Assembly (NCBI RefSeq): GCF_003337415.1
Contig: NZ_QPJT01000008.1
Location: 62,001-126,000, forward strand
DNA from: Anaerobacterium chartisolvens
Lineage (GTDB): Bacteria; Bacillota; Clostridia; Acetivibrionales; DSM-27016
Reading direction: 5' to 3'
Length of the DNA: 64,000 bases
In this document: positions 27,801 through 36,278 of the stretch, one piece after another
Layout: the number at the start of each line of letters is the position of its first letter
How positions within the stretch are numbered: the stretch's first letter is position 1
Program-made: the position numbers and the translations under genes
The notes under the pieces: model-generated
Databases searched by the model: none
What the model was told of the DNA's origin: nothing
What the model saw: only the letters and a program-made list of their open reading frames with translations

Positions 27801-29153
27801 TTAAGCTTCATTTGTGAGCTTTAATCTGTCAAATATGTAGAACAGCAGGCTAAGGCTCATACCTACCAGCGCCGCGAGCGCCATACCCTTTAAATATACA
27901 TCCCCAATCTTTATTGCAAGTGAGGGAAGCCCCTGCGACGGGTCGTTTGCACCAGCAATTCCGACAATAAACACCACCGCCGTAAGTATAAGGTTTTTGG
28001 ATTTGCTGTAATCCACCTTTGAATCTACCAGAACCCTTATTCCCGATGCGGCAATAAGTCCGAACAAAAACAGGCTTATTCCTCCCATTACCGGGCCGGG
28101 AATGCTGTTTATTATGCCCTTAAGATTTCCGAAGAATGCAAGTATTATGGAAATGACTCCGGCTCCCCCTATTATCCATACACTGTACACCTTGGTTATC
28201 GCCATAACTCCCATATTCTCGCCATATGTTGTGGTAGGCACCGAACCCGCAGCCCCCGACAGCACAGTGGATATTCCGTCACCCAAAAGAGACCGGTGAA
28301 GTCCCGGATCCTTTACCAGATCCCTTCCCACTATCTTGCTGGTAACCATCAAATGCCCTATATGCTCCGTTACTACAACCAGAGTGGCTGGGAGTATTAT
28401 CATAATTGCAGACATATTAAAAGAGGGAAAAGTAAACTGAGGCATTGAGAAAAAGCTTTCACCCGTTATTCTTGAATAGTCTACAACCCCCATAACAGCC
28501 GAAAGACCATATCCCGCTATTATAGCAACCAGCACAGGGATTATCGCCAAAAACCCTCTAAACAGCATTGAGCCTAATATTACCACTGCAAGAGTAAACA
28601 GAGATACTATTACAGCATTAATATCAAACGGAACATCCTTCATAACAATTGCACCGTTTTCTATAACCGACTGCTTGCTGGAAACAAGTCCGGCGTTTCC
28701 CGCTGCAACAATCGAAAGCTCAAGACCAATAAGGGCAACAATGGGCCCCATAGCCGCCGGCGGTAGCACCACGTCTATCCATTTAGTTCCAACTACTCCT
28801 ACCAGCAGAGCCACAGCAACAAATACCAGACCTGATACTATGTATCCTCCCAAAGCCTTTGAAAAATCCCCCCCGGTAGATGCCAGCACCGCAAATGTAG
28901 GGGCCAGAAAAGCAAAGCTTGATCCAAGATAGGCAGGTGCTCTTCCCTTACATAAAACCAAATAAAGAATAGTTCCTATTCCATTCATGAGAAGCACGAG
29001 CGACGGATCAATCACTGTCTTCCCTGCAGCTCCATTAAAAAGAGCCGGTACCAGTATTGATGCGCCAAACATCGCAAACAAATGTTGAAAACTCAGAGGA
29101 AGCCCTTGAAGCAGTGAAACCTTTTGATCCACTTGTATAACCTTTTTTTGCAT
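27801..29153 (-). CDS. uraA: Uracil permease (NCS2 / nucleobase:cation symporter)
   Basis: 450 residues from an ATG at 29153 (GAGGAGAGG upstream); the frame to 29183 lacks a site. It has about 12-14 membrane helices. Family features: QHLFAMFGASILVP near residue 25-40, LGSSFAFLAP, and VTEHIGHLM with the substrate-binding Glu, then SVPTTTYGENMGVMAITKV. It imports uracil with H+. No attenuator or PyrR-binding leader was recognised upstream. Confidence 0.9.
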   Translation of the reverse strand: MQKKVIQVDQKVSLLQGLPLSFQHLFAMFGASILVPALFNGAAGKTVIDPSLVLLMNGIGTILYLVLCKGRAPAYLGSSFAFLAPTFAVLASTGGDFSKALGGYIVSGLVFVAVALLVGVVGTKWIDVVLPPAAMGPIVALIGLELSIVAAGNAGLVSSKQSVIENGAIVMKDVPFDINAVIVSLFTLAVVILGSMLFRGFLAIIPVLVAIIAGYGLSAVMGVVDYSRITGESFFSMPQFTFPSFNMSAIMIILPATLVVVTEHIGHLMVTSKIVGRDLVKDPGLHRSLLGDGISTVLSGAAGSVPTTTYGENMGVMAITKVYSVWIIGGAGVISIILAFFGNLKGIINSIPGPVMGGISLFLFGLIAASGIRVLVDSKVDYSKSKNLILTAVVFIVGIAGANDPSQGLPSLAIKIGDVYLKGMALAALVGMSLSLLFYIFDRLKLTNEA

Positions 29154-29327
29154 AACAACCTCTCCTCTATATATGATTTGCATTAATAATATAACATAAA
29201 CAAATTAGCCCGTCTATAAAAGAATCGATTTAAAATTTTACTTTAACAAGCTTTTATTCGTATCCCAAAAGTTTCTATACATAAAGCCGGAGCAAAAACA
29301 AATAATATCTAACAAGGAGGTGATATT

Positions 29328-29501
29328 ATGGCAAACTCAAACAGCAAAACAGCATTTGAAAACATGAAGTATGAAATAGCAAGAGAAGTTGGCGTTAATT
29401 TGAAGCAGGGATATAATGGAGACCTTGCAGCAAGAGATGCCGGCAGGATAGGCGGTACTATAGTAAAAAAGGTGTTTCAATCATATACTGGAACAAAATA
29501 A
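29328..29501 (+). CDS. Alpha/beta-type small acid-soluble spore protein
   Basis: 57 residues; start ATG with AAGGAGGTGAT. The two SASP signatures are present: KYEIAREVGVNL near residues 14-25 with the GPR protease cleavage Glu (E16-I17-A18), and DAGRIGGTIVKKV near 37-49. These proteins coat and protect spore DNA and are degraded on germination by GPR. It is shorter than the usual 60-90 residues. A strong terminator follows. Confidence 0.95.
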   Translation: MANSNSKTAFENMKYEIAREVGVNLKQGYNGDLAARDAGRIGGTIVKKVFQSYTGTK

Positions 29502-29520
29502 GGTATATACATTAATAATA

Positions 29521-29555
29521 AAAACGGCAGAAGAGTTCTTCTGCCGTTTTTATTG
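29521..29555. terminator. Terminator between SASP gene and Cys-rich small gene
   Basis: AACGGCAGAAGA pairs with TTCTGCCGTT around a short loop, followed by TTTTT. It is shared by two convergent small genes. Confidence 0.9.
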
Positions 29556-29562
29556 TAATTAT

Positions 29563-29706
29563 TTATTTCTTGTTGCAATTTTCTTTGCCATTTTGCTTGG
29601 ATGCCGCGCACCCTTTATTGTTGGCATTGCATTTTAACTTTGTATCTTCTAAAATCTCCTCTGCCGCCTCAATTCTTTTTCCAGGCTTAGCTCCCTTGCA
29701 GTCCAT
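29563..29706 (-). CDS. 47-residue cysteine-rich protein
   Basis: An open frame of 48 codons with an excellent AAGGAGGTG ribosome site seven bases before the ATG (29704-29706). The protein starts MDCKGAKPGKRIE and contains four cysteines (positions 3, 26, 33, 44), ten lysines and no membrane segment. It faces the SASP gene across a shared terminator. Function unknown; the setting next to a spore DNA-binding protein hints at a spore protein, but this is only context. Confidence 0.65.
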   Translation of the reverse strand: MDCKGAKPGKRIEAAEEILEDTKLKCNANNKGCAASKQNGKENCNKK

Positions 29707-29933
29707 AAAAGCACCTCCTTGCCAGTTTTATTTATTATGTGCAATTCTTTAAATTGTATTATGCTAAATTTTATATCCGATTTCGGCCATATACAGGCTT
29801 CAAAGCCGGTAAATTATATTTGACTGCCCTGTTGCGCTGATATATAATTTAAAAATTAGGATAAAAATTAAATTATTGTATAATAATTTTTTATGTTCAG
29901 GCATTATAAAAATAATAAGGCAGGTTTTAAGCA

Positions 29934-31292
29934 ATGAGGGTCATGTTTAAAAATAAAAATAACAGAATTTTGGTATTATCTCCCACAAGGCTCATAGTGT
30001 CAAGCTTTGTCGTTATCATCCTCGCCGGCACCATCCTTCTGAATCTTCCCATAGCCTCCAACGACGGTAAAAGCATAGGCTTTTTTAATGCCCTTTTTAC
30101 CGCGACCTCCGCATCATGCGTAACAGGTCTTGTTATTGCAGACACTCTAACACAGTGGTCGCTGTTCGGGCAGCTTGTAATCCTGTCCCTTGTTCAAATC
30201 GGTGGTTTGGGCCTTGCTACTCTGGCTACATTTTTCTCGGTTATACTGGGAAGAAAGGTGGCCTTGAGAGAAATGATTCTGGCTAAGGAATCCATTAACT
30301 ATTTCACCTTTGAAGGAGTTGCCAGAATCATAAAAAATGTAGTTATAGTAACCTTCGCAATTGAGCTCATAGGTGCGCTGCTGCTTTCAATAAGCTTTGT
30401 ACCCAGATTTGGCACAAGAGGCTTTTATGTGGCTGTCTTCCATGCAATTTCCGCCTTCTGCAACGCAGGGTTTGATATTATGGGAGGATATAAAAGCCTT
30501 ACAGAATATAGCAGCGATCCAATTGTGCTTTATACCGTTGCCGGTCTTGTCATAATAGGAGGACTTGGCTTTATGGTTTGGAAGGATTTGTATGAATTCA
30601 GGAAAAACAAAAGCCTTTATCTGCATACAAAGGTGGTGCTTGTCCTTTCTCTGTCTTTGATAATTTTCGGCGCCGCGTTTTTTCTTTTTTTTGAGCACAA
30701 TAATCCAGCCACAATGGGAGGTCTCACTCCTTTAGAAAAAATAAGTTCAGCCATTTTTCACTCGGTATCTACCAGAACGGCGGGATACAATTCTTTGTCT
30801 CTGGACGACATGAAAGAGATCTCAAAAGTGGCTACCATAATATTCATGTTTATAGGCGCGTCACCGGGTTCAACAGGCGGCGGCGTAAAGGTAACTACCT
30901 TCGGGGTTATTCTTATGGCTATAATATCCCAAATAAAAGGCTCGTCTGAGACTATATTTTTTAAAAGGCGCGTGCCATACTACATAGTAAACAAAGCTCT
31001 GTCCATAATAGGGCTGAGCGTCATGCTTGTAGTCACGGTAACAACAATACTTCTTGCTATTGAGGGCAATCGTTTTATAAATATACTTTATGAAGTCACC
31101 TCCGCTTTCGGCACCGTAGGCCTGTCTACAGGCATAACACCCACACTTCACAGTGTAAGCAAGGCTCTTTTGATACTAACCATGTTTCTTGGGAGAGTCG
31201 GACCGTTGACCTTTGCAATTGCGCTTACCCTGCGTGCCAACAAAAAGAACCCCAACATAGTATACCCTGAGGGCAAAATAGTAGTGGGATAG
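29934..31292 (+). CDS. ktrB: TrkH/KtrB-type potassium uptake channel subunit
   Basis: 452 residues with about ten membrane helices in four M-P-M units. The four selectivity loops are visible: SASCVTGL near 65, SAFCNAGF near 178, STRTAGYN near 283 and SAFGTVGLSTG near 386. Each keeps the conserved Gly that lines the K+ filter. It normally works with the cytoplasmic NAD/ATP-gated partner KtrA; no ktrA is next to it here. Start ATG at 29934 has only a weak site; the ATG three codons later is possible. Confidence 0.9.
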   Translation: MRVMFKNKNNRILVLSPTRLIVSSFVVIILAGTILLNLPIASNDGKSIGFFNALFTATSASCVTGLVIADTLTQWSLFGQLVILSLVQIGGLGLATLATFFSVILGRKVALREMILAKESINYFTFEGVARIIKNVVIVTFAIELIGALLLSISFVPRFGTRGFYVAVFHAISAFCNAGFDIMGGYKSLTEYSSDPIVLYTVAGLVIIGGLGFMVWKDLYEFRKNKSLYLHTKVVLVLSLSLIIFGAAFFLFFEHNNPATMGGLTPLEKISSAIFHSVSTRTAGYNSLSLDDMKEISKVATIIFMFIGASPGSTGGGVKVTTFGVILMAIISQIKGSSETIFFKRRVPYYIVNKALSIIGLSVMLVVTVTTILLAIEGNRFINILYEVTSAFGTVGLSTGITPTLHSVSKALLILTMFLGRVGPLTFAIALTLRANKKNPNIVYPEGKIVVG

Positions 31293-31748
31293 TCCCTCTG
31301 AAACATTATGAACAAACATTTAAAGCATCACAGCTGCCTGATTGCTTTAAATGTTTGTCCTATAAAAAAAGAGGGGGTTTATGAAAAAGTTTTACTGCAA
31401 TTATTATTATAAATCATAAATATTAACAGACTTCTTATATTATGTGAACATATTGTAAACAAATCGGGAACGATCATACTGTATTCTTCGTAGGGAATGC
31501 CCCCCGTGGCGTTCCTTACCCGTAAACTTTGATAGAGCTATTTTTGTTTTGATATTGAGGAATGTCCCCGTATAATTCGGGCTGTGGCTCCTTTCCATTT
31601 GCAATGGGCATAACATCAGGTTATCCTTTCATGTGGGCGCTATAAAATGATGCTTCTAATTTCCCCTTACATTTTTTATGAGGATCTAAAATTCCTTTGC
31701 CTGCCTTGCCTCCGGCATTGATAAGCTTAGCCCTTGGCAAAATAATTG
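31293..31748. repeat. Gene-free 456-bp region with hairpin and REP-like element
   Basis: 31309-31361 holds a strong hairpin (ACAAACATTTAAAGCA against TGCTTTAAATGTTTGT) that may end the ktrB message. 31489-31523 is a palindrome of the GGAACGCC family. From there to ~31757 the sequence is related to 54482-54672: both start with that palindrome and end in an AAGCTT...GGCAA(G/A)ATAAT(C/T)GTT(A/G)TTTTT block. No credible ORF was seen. Confidence 0.5.
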
Positions 31749-32351
31749 TTATTTTTGAGAATCAAGAATAAACATAGATGCATCATGTCCCATGAATATT
31801 TTACTTCCAGTATAGAAAGTTTTAGATTGAATATTCCTGTATCCTATTTTTGCCATGATATCAGCTAACTCTATTTGTTCAAACCCATTATGAACCACAT
31901 CCGAGGCTATTTGTTCATTTTTATTAAAATCTACTATTAGTAAATGTCCTCCTTCATTTAGAACCTCATATAATCTAAGCAAAACTAATTCAACATCCTT
32001 AATATGGAGCAAAACCTGAGCCATAAAAATATAATCGGCATGTAAATCCGAAAGACTGTCTTTTTCAAAATCAAAGCATAATGTAGCTGCACTCCGTATA
32101 TTAGAATCAGAAATTTTTTTCTGTACTTGATTAATCATGTTTTGTGATGCATCCAGAAAAAGTATATAATTAAAATTATTTAACAGGTCCATTCCGACAA
32201 GGCCGGTTCCACTTCCAAAGTCAATAGCATTCTTGCTTTTGGCATCAACTAAATATTCACCAATTGCATCTGATGATACCTTTGCAATTTGTATTCTTTC
32301 AGAAGTATCATAACTATTTGCTATCATTTCAAACTTATCCGTATTCCCCAA
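31749..32351 (-). CDS. SAM-dependent methyltransferase (small, class I)
   Basis: 200 residues from a TTG start with AGGAG eight bases upstream. Motif I is DFGSGTGLVG near 43-52, the acidic post-motif is FLDASQNM, and the LLHIKD and GGHLLIVDF segments complete a Rossmann MTase domain. The substrate cannot be told; small-molecule methylation is likely. Its last codons lie in the repeat ending at ~31757, so the C-terminus may have been altered. No operon partner. Confidence 0.8.
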   Translation of the reverse strand: MGNTDKFEMIANSYDTSERIQIAKVSSDAIGEYLVDAKSKNAIDFGSGTGLVGMDLLNNFNYILFLDASQNMINQVQKKISDSNIRSAATLCFDFEKDSLSDLHADYIFMAQVLLHIKDVELVLLRLYEVLNEGGHLLIVDFNKNEQIASDVVHNGFEQIELADIMAKIGYRNIQSKTFYTGSKIFMGHDASMFILDSQK

Positions 32352-32423
32352 TATTCCATCTCCTATCTATCTTAACAAAAAATATTCCGTATCCCCGGTA
32401 TGCGGAAACATATTCGCAATGCA

Positions 32424-32449
32424 TTATTCATACCACTTAAATTTATCTA
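32424..32449 (-). pseudogene. Short remnant of an araC-gyrI gene 5' end
   Basis: These ~26 bases match the start of the araC-type gene at 36077 (ATGAATAATGCATTG core, ~24 of 28 identical) and abut the 3' end of the ygbA-type gene. They show that the two loci share a duplicated segment that has since suffered deletions. Confidence 0.45.
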
Positions 32450-32742
32450 TGAATCAAATGCTTTATTACCATTATTGGGTTATGTAATATCATTCTTATT
32501 CCTGAATACCTCATAACAGCCTTAATTTTTTTACGCATTTCAGGTTTAAAACAATGAGTCTTGCATTTGGAGCAGAAAGATTTATTATCTCCAAATCTGC
32601 ATGCTTCAAGTCTTTGATTTGCATATTCAACAACTTCTCTACAATTGTCGCATAACTGCTTCGCATGTTTTTGACCTTTGCAGTAAATACATACCATACT
32701 ATATAAAACACTTTTCTCAATTTCAATTCTACTTTTATTCAT
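32443..32742 (-). CDS. ygbA: YgbA-type zinc-ribbon protein (nitrous oxide-stimulated promoter family)
   Basis: 99 residues from the internal ATG at 32742 with AAGGAT upstream. The frame runs on to 32862, but that extension is encoded by a GGGACGG repeat and is rejected. Eight cysteines (C18, C21, C31, C34, C48, C57, C60, C64) in CIYC, CDNC and CSKCKTHC pairs, followed by PEMRKKIKAVMRYSGIRMILHNP, are the hallmark of PF11756. In enterobacteria the gene is NsrR-regulated and linked to nitrosative stress. Metal or Fe-S binding is inferred. A deleted copy lies at 36168-36259. Confidence 0.8.
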   Translation of the reverse strand: MNKSRIEIEKSVLYSMVCIYCKGQKHAKQLCDNCREVVEYANQRLEACRFGDNKSFCSKCKTHCFKPEMRKKIKAVMRYSGIRMILHNPIMVIKHLIHR

Positions 32743-32771
32743 AAACCCATCCTTAATTCTTTGTTGCTGCA

Positions 32772-32839
32772 ACAGAGGCAAGCAGGGACGGTTCTTGACT
32801 TGCTTACAGAGGCAAGCAGGGACGGTTCTTGACTTGCTT
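32772..32839. repeat. Perfect 34-bp tandem repeat, two copies (GGGACGGTTC family)
   Basis: Two identical 34-base units, each containing GCAAGCAGGGACGG and GACTTGCTT; the unit has GCAAG/CTTGC outer complementarity. An inverted, diverged copy is at 32921-32950 and a single copy at 42659-42690. Together 32772-32950 look like an element with inverted ends. Confidence 0.8.
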
Positions 32840-32920
32840 ATACCTCCAAAAAGCTTACCCAACTATATTACATGTACCGAGCCAACTCACCCTTCGTTTT
32901 ATTTTATCATGGCGAATAGA

Positions 32921-32950
32921 GCAAGTTGAGAACCGTCCCTGTTCACTTCT
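32921..32950. repeat. Inverted copy of the GGGACGGTTC repeat
   Basis: GAACCGTCCCTGTTC in opposite orientation to the tandem pair at 32772-32839, ending at the 3' edge of the yolD-like gene. Confidence 0.6.
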
Positions 32951-33365
32951 GAGGTTCGAATATCTGCCCATCTATGCTGATTATTTCATCAATGGGGATA
33001 GCTGTGCCATCGGTAATAACGACAACCCGTTCATATTTGTCTATCTTTTTAGCCGTACTGATAGCAGTAACATAGGCGCCGCCGCTCTTCTTCGCATCCG
33101 GCTGAAAATAGGTGATTGCAATTTCGGGATGCTCTTTAATCCGATCTGCTATGATTTGCAGCCTATCACTCAAAGCGTCCTTCACATATTCATCCAGCTT
33201 CACTCTCTCGTCAGTCAGCCTTGCGGTTTCTTTGATAGAGGCGTCATAGCCGGTCAGTGCGGCGAAGGGTGAAAACTGAGCTGCCCGGTCAATAGCGGTC
33301 ATATGAGGGCGTGTCGCAGAGACATGGTGAGATAGATTGATGATGTCGTCATACGTCCTCGTCAT
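32943..33365 (-). CDS. YolD-like protein
   Basis: 140 residues. The start AFSPFAALTGYD-like segment (here RAAQFSPFAALTGYDASI) and the C-terminal EIISIDG pattern are typical of YolD proteins, which are encoded with Y-family polymerases in Firmicutes. The ATG overlaps the polymerase stop by four bases (ATGA), so the two are translationally coupled. The role is unknown, perhaps a UmuD-like accessory factor. Confidence 0.85.
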   Translation of the reverse strand: MTRTYDDIINLSHHVSATRPHMTAIDRAAQFSPFAALTGYDASIKETARLTDERVKLDEYVKDALSDRLQIIADRIKEHPEIAITYFQPDAKKSGGAYVTAISTAKKIDKYERVVVITDGTAIPIDEIISIDGQIFEPQK

Positions 33366-34885
33366 GCCTTGTGCCCTCCAATCTGCCTGTTTCGGTCTAC
33401 TGTGGTAGCGCCTTCCTCCAGATTCATACCTTTTAGAATGGCATTCTTGCCGTGTTTCTTTTTTATCTCCAGCATTGCTTGCTGCATCTTTTTTTCTCGC
33501 GCAAGCTCAGCTTCTTCATCCCATTTTTTCGCCTGTACGGCCGCGTAATCTGTAAAGAGATCAAGCTGTTCAAAGTTGTCCGTCTTTTGAACAGTTGCCT
33601 CGTCAACAACATGATTCGCTGTGATGTTGACTCTTCTAATCAGGAGATTTTTGTCAACAATGCGTTCAAACAGCTCTGTGGCCGCATCTAAGATTAGCTT
33701 TGTAGATGCGGTCTGTCTGCCAAGATTTACTGAACCATGCGCGGATTTCGGAACGGCGCGTCCGTAGTGGTCAATGGTGATTGCCCCGTGATATGATTTC
33801 TTTATCTCCGGGTTTGTTAGATTATCGATATCATATCCCACTGTCAAAACAAGCTGGTCGGTCACAAGCCTTTTATCTACCAGATCAAGTACCAGCAGAT
33901 CAGTCATTTCCCGCACGATCAGCTTCGCTTTGTCATAAGTATAGGCACAGTGCAGCACCTGCCCCGATCCAATACTGTTTGTGCTTGGCTTATACGCTTT
34001 AATATCGGCAATTGTGCATGGCTCCCATCCCCACGCATGGTCAATCAGCAGCTCAGCGTTTATGCCGAACAGCTTATACAGTAAATCCTCGTTGTAGTAA
34101 TCGTTAGGTTTGCCGAGAGAGCATCTTGCAATATCTCCCATTGTAAAGAGGCCTTGTTCCTCCAGTTTCTTGGTATATCCTTTTCCAACGCGCCAAAAGT
34201 CTGTTAGAGGCCGATGTGACCACAGGGAGTGTCGGTAGCTCATTTCGTCCAGCTCGGCGATCCGCATACCGTTGTTATCAGCAGGTATGTGCTTTGCCTG
34301 AATATCCATAGCGATCTTGCTAAGGTACAAATTTGTTCCAATTCCCGCCGTTGCTGTAATGCTGGTTGTTTTAAGTACATCCAGAATCATTTTCGTGGCA
34401 AGCTCACGGGCTGAAAGATTGTAGGTGTTCAGATAATCGGTGGCGTCAATAAATACCTCGTCGATGGAGTAGACATGAATATCTTCGGGCGCAATATACT
34501 TCAAATAGATATTGTAAATCTGCGTGCTGTACTCTATATAATACTCCATCCTCGGTAGAGCAACAATGTAGTCCAACGAGAGACCCGGCGAGGATTTCAA
34601 TTCAGTATCGTTGCAGGAAACGCCGGAAAAGGCTCGTCCCGGTGCTTTGCGCAGCCGTACCGCATTTGCTTCCTTGACCTTCTGTACAACTTCAAACAGC
34701 CTCGCCCTACCGGGAATGCCGTATGCTTTGAGAGAGGGAGAGACAGCGAGACAGATGGTTTTTTCGGTGCGGCTTGCGTCAGCGACAACAAGGTTGGTGG
34801 TCAGTGGATCAAGCCCTCGTTCCATACACTCGACCGAAGCGTAGAAGGATTTTAAATCGATTGCGATATAGACTCTGTTCTTCAT
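33362..34885 (-). CDS. uvrX: Y-family (UmuC/UvrX-type) translesion DNA polymerase
   Basis: 507 residues. Catalytic acidic residues are visible in AIDLKSFYASVE at the N-terminus and SIDEVFIDATDY near ~145. A helix-hairpin thumb and little-finger domain follow. EQLDLF near residue 450 fits the beta-clamp binding consensus QLxLF. These enzymes copy damaged DNA with low fidelity. The gene leads the yolD-like gene. AGGAGG lies ~17 bases before the ATG, further than usual. I saw no clear LexA box upstream, so SOS control is not shown. Confidence 0.9.
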   Translation of the reverse strand: MKNRVYIAIDLKSFYASVECMERGLDPLTTNLVVADASRTEKTICLAVSPSLKAYGIPGRARLFEVVQKVKEANAVRLRKAPGRAFSGVSCNDTELKSSPGLSLDYIVALPRMEYYIEYSTQIYNIYLKYIAPEDIHVYSIDEVFIDATDYLNTYNLSARELATKMILDVLKTTSITATAGIGTNLYLSKIAMDIQAKHIPADNNGMRIAELDEMSYRHSLWSHRPLTDFWRVGKGYTKKLEEQGLFTMGDIARCSLGKPNDYYNEDLLYKLFGINAELLIDHAWGWEPCTIADIKAYKPSTNSIGSGQVLHCAYTYDKAKLIVREMTDLLVLDLVDKRLVTDQLVLTVGYDIDNLTNPEIKKSYHGAITIDHYGRAVPKSAHGSVNLGRQTASTKLILDAATELFERIVDKNLLIRRVNITANHVVDEATVQKTDNFEQLDLFTDYAAVQAKKWDEEAELAREKKMQQAMLEIKKKHGKNAILKGMNLEEGATTVDRNRQIGGHKA

Positions 34886-35198
34886 GCTTATTGTCCGGTC
34901 GCCTCCTTAAATACAAAATTATCTGCATCAGTATAAGAACAGGCGATTGGCAAATCCAACCGCACATCCTTATTTTATCCTATTTATATAAGCCTTTTCA
35001 AGACATTCGTCTGTAGCAGCCGTACATTTTTATGTCGAAGCAAGTAGGACGGCCAAAGTTTCATTTCTTAGCCCCAATGCACATCAAAAAAGATGTCTGT
35101 AGTCACAAAGGCATCAGGATTTGATGTCCTGATGCCTTTGTTTTGTACTCAATAAAAATTTTTTTGTGGGTAATCTTCAAATTTCTGTCCACATTTGC
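34886..35198. terminator. 313-bp spacer with terminator-like hairpin
   Basis: 35104-35143 holds CAAAGGCATCAGG pairing with CCTGATGCCTTTG, followed by TTTTG on the plus strand. It lies past the end of the araC-type gene (minus). The rest holds the polymerase start region; no ORF. Confidence 0.5.
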
Positions 35199-36077
35199 TT
35201 AATGCTCTTTTTTCTTTACCGGAATCCAGATTTCACTTCTATACTTAGGGTTTTCAGTGTTCTGGCTCTCATTCCACAAAATTTCAGGGCCTTCAATCGC
35301 CTCATATCCCGATGATGGAAACCACTCTGAGTATATCCTGCCCCACACATTTTGAAGTGTCTCTGGAAATGGCCCAATGGATTCAAATACCGCCCAAGCA
35401 CCAGCATCAATTTTTAATACATCAAATTCTGCAGTTTCATTACTTGATGTTGCTACTCCGAGGTAATGATCCAATTCTCCTTTTTCCTCCATTCTCCCTT
35501 CTGAAAAATTAGTGGAAGCACTAATAATACCTGTTGGTTCTACATTTGAAATTGATTTTAATTGTTTAATAATCTCCGGGGTTAAAAGCTCAGTCATTTT
35601 TGCAATCTCTGGATTGATACCTTCAAAAATAATTGGAACTCGGGTCTTAAATCCTACTAACTTAAATGACTCTTTTTCAACAATACGATAATTCATTTCA
35701 CATCCTCCTCTAATTGATAATTGAAAGGTCATTCTAGGATAAGCTTTTAATTGTGTATTCTCACTTCTCGCTTCAGAAGGGAGAATGCCATGCATAGAAT
35801 GAAAAGCACGTGAGAATGAGTCAGCAGAACCATAACCGTACTTTACAGCAACATCAATTATTCTCAAATCCCTATCTTTCAAATCAAGAGCCGCCAGTGT
35901 TAGTCTTCTTCTCCGAATATATTCTGACAAACTTATGCCTGATAAAAAAGAAAACATCCGCTTAAAATGATACTCTGAACAATAGGCAATTTTAGAAATT
36001 TTACTATAATCTATATCCTCGGTTAAATGCTCTTCAATGTATGCCAATGCATTATTCATACTACTTAAAGTATCCAT
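35199..36077 (-). CDS. AraC-family regulator with GyrI-like effector domain
   Basis: 292 residues from the ATG at 36077 (AAAGGAGGG upstream; the frame to 36119 has no site). Two HTH units fill residues ~8-105 (AYIEEHL..., [33 protein letters not shown]). Residues ~135-292 are a GyrI-like small-molecule-binding domain with an [16 protein letters not shown] start and an IWIPVKKK end. Such proteins sense drugs or other hydrophobic ligands. A second member of the type is at 60198. No partner operon. Confidence 0.9.
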   Translation of the reverse strand: MDTLSSMNNALAYIEEHLTEDIDYSKISKIAYCSEYHFKRMFSFLSGISLSEYIRRRRLTLAALDLKDRDLRIIDVAVKYGYGSADSFSRAFHSMHGILPSEARSENTQLKAYPRMTFQLSIRGGCEMNYRIVEKESFKLVGFKTRVPIIFEGINPEIAKMTELLTPEIIKQLKSISNVEPTGIISASTNFSEGRMEEKGELDHYLGVATSSNETAEFDVLKIDAGAWAVFESIGPFPETLQNVWGRIYSEWFPSSGYEAIEGPEILWNESQNTENPKYRSEIWIPVKKKEH

Positions 36078-36167
36078 CAAACACCCTCCTTTCCCTATCA
36101 ATATTATCAAAGGATGCATTTATCCATCCGACTATCTGTGCACAATATAATCGGCTGTCTGCTATTA

Positions 36168-36259
36168 TATATGAATCAAATGCTTTATTACCATTATCTG
36201 CATGTTTCAAGTCTTTGATTTGCATATTCAACAACCTCTCTACAATTGCCACATAACTG
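36168..36259 (-). pseudogene. Internally deleted ygbA copy
   Basis: Reads LCGNCREVVEYANQRLETCR and then jumps to an MVIKHLIH end, exactly the middle and last parts of the gene at 32443-32742, with ~140 bases missing. The junction falls at a short ATAAT/GATAAT match. The 5' part is also gone, so it is a non-functional remnant. Confidence 0.75.
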
Positions 36260-36278
36260 CATTATGGTATTTTAAAAA

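Noticed and set aside
29184-29327. PyrR or purine-type leader before the uracil permease gene
   Set aside because: No matching conserved loop or terminator/antiterminator pair was visible in this short region.
32742-32862. Longer N-terminus for the ygbA-type protein
   Set aside because: The extension is encoded by the 34-bp GGGACGG tandem repeat; family members start near the internal ATG at 32742.
32949-32958. GGTTCGAA resembling a tRNA T-loop
   Set aside because: No acceptor stem or anticodon arm surrounds it, and it lies at the end of the yolD-like gene.
34886-34990. LexA box upstream of the Y-family polymerase
   Set aside because: A GAACAGGCGATT stretch has a half-site but no matching GTTC arm.
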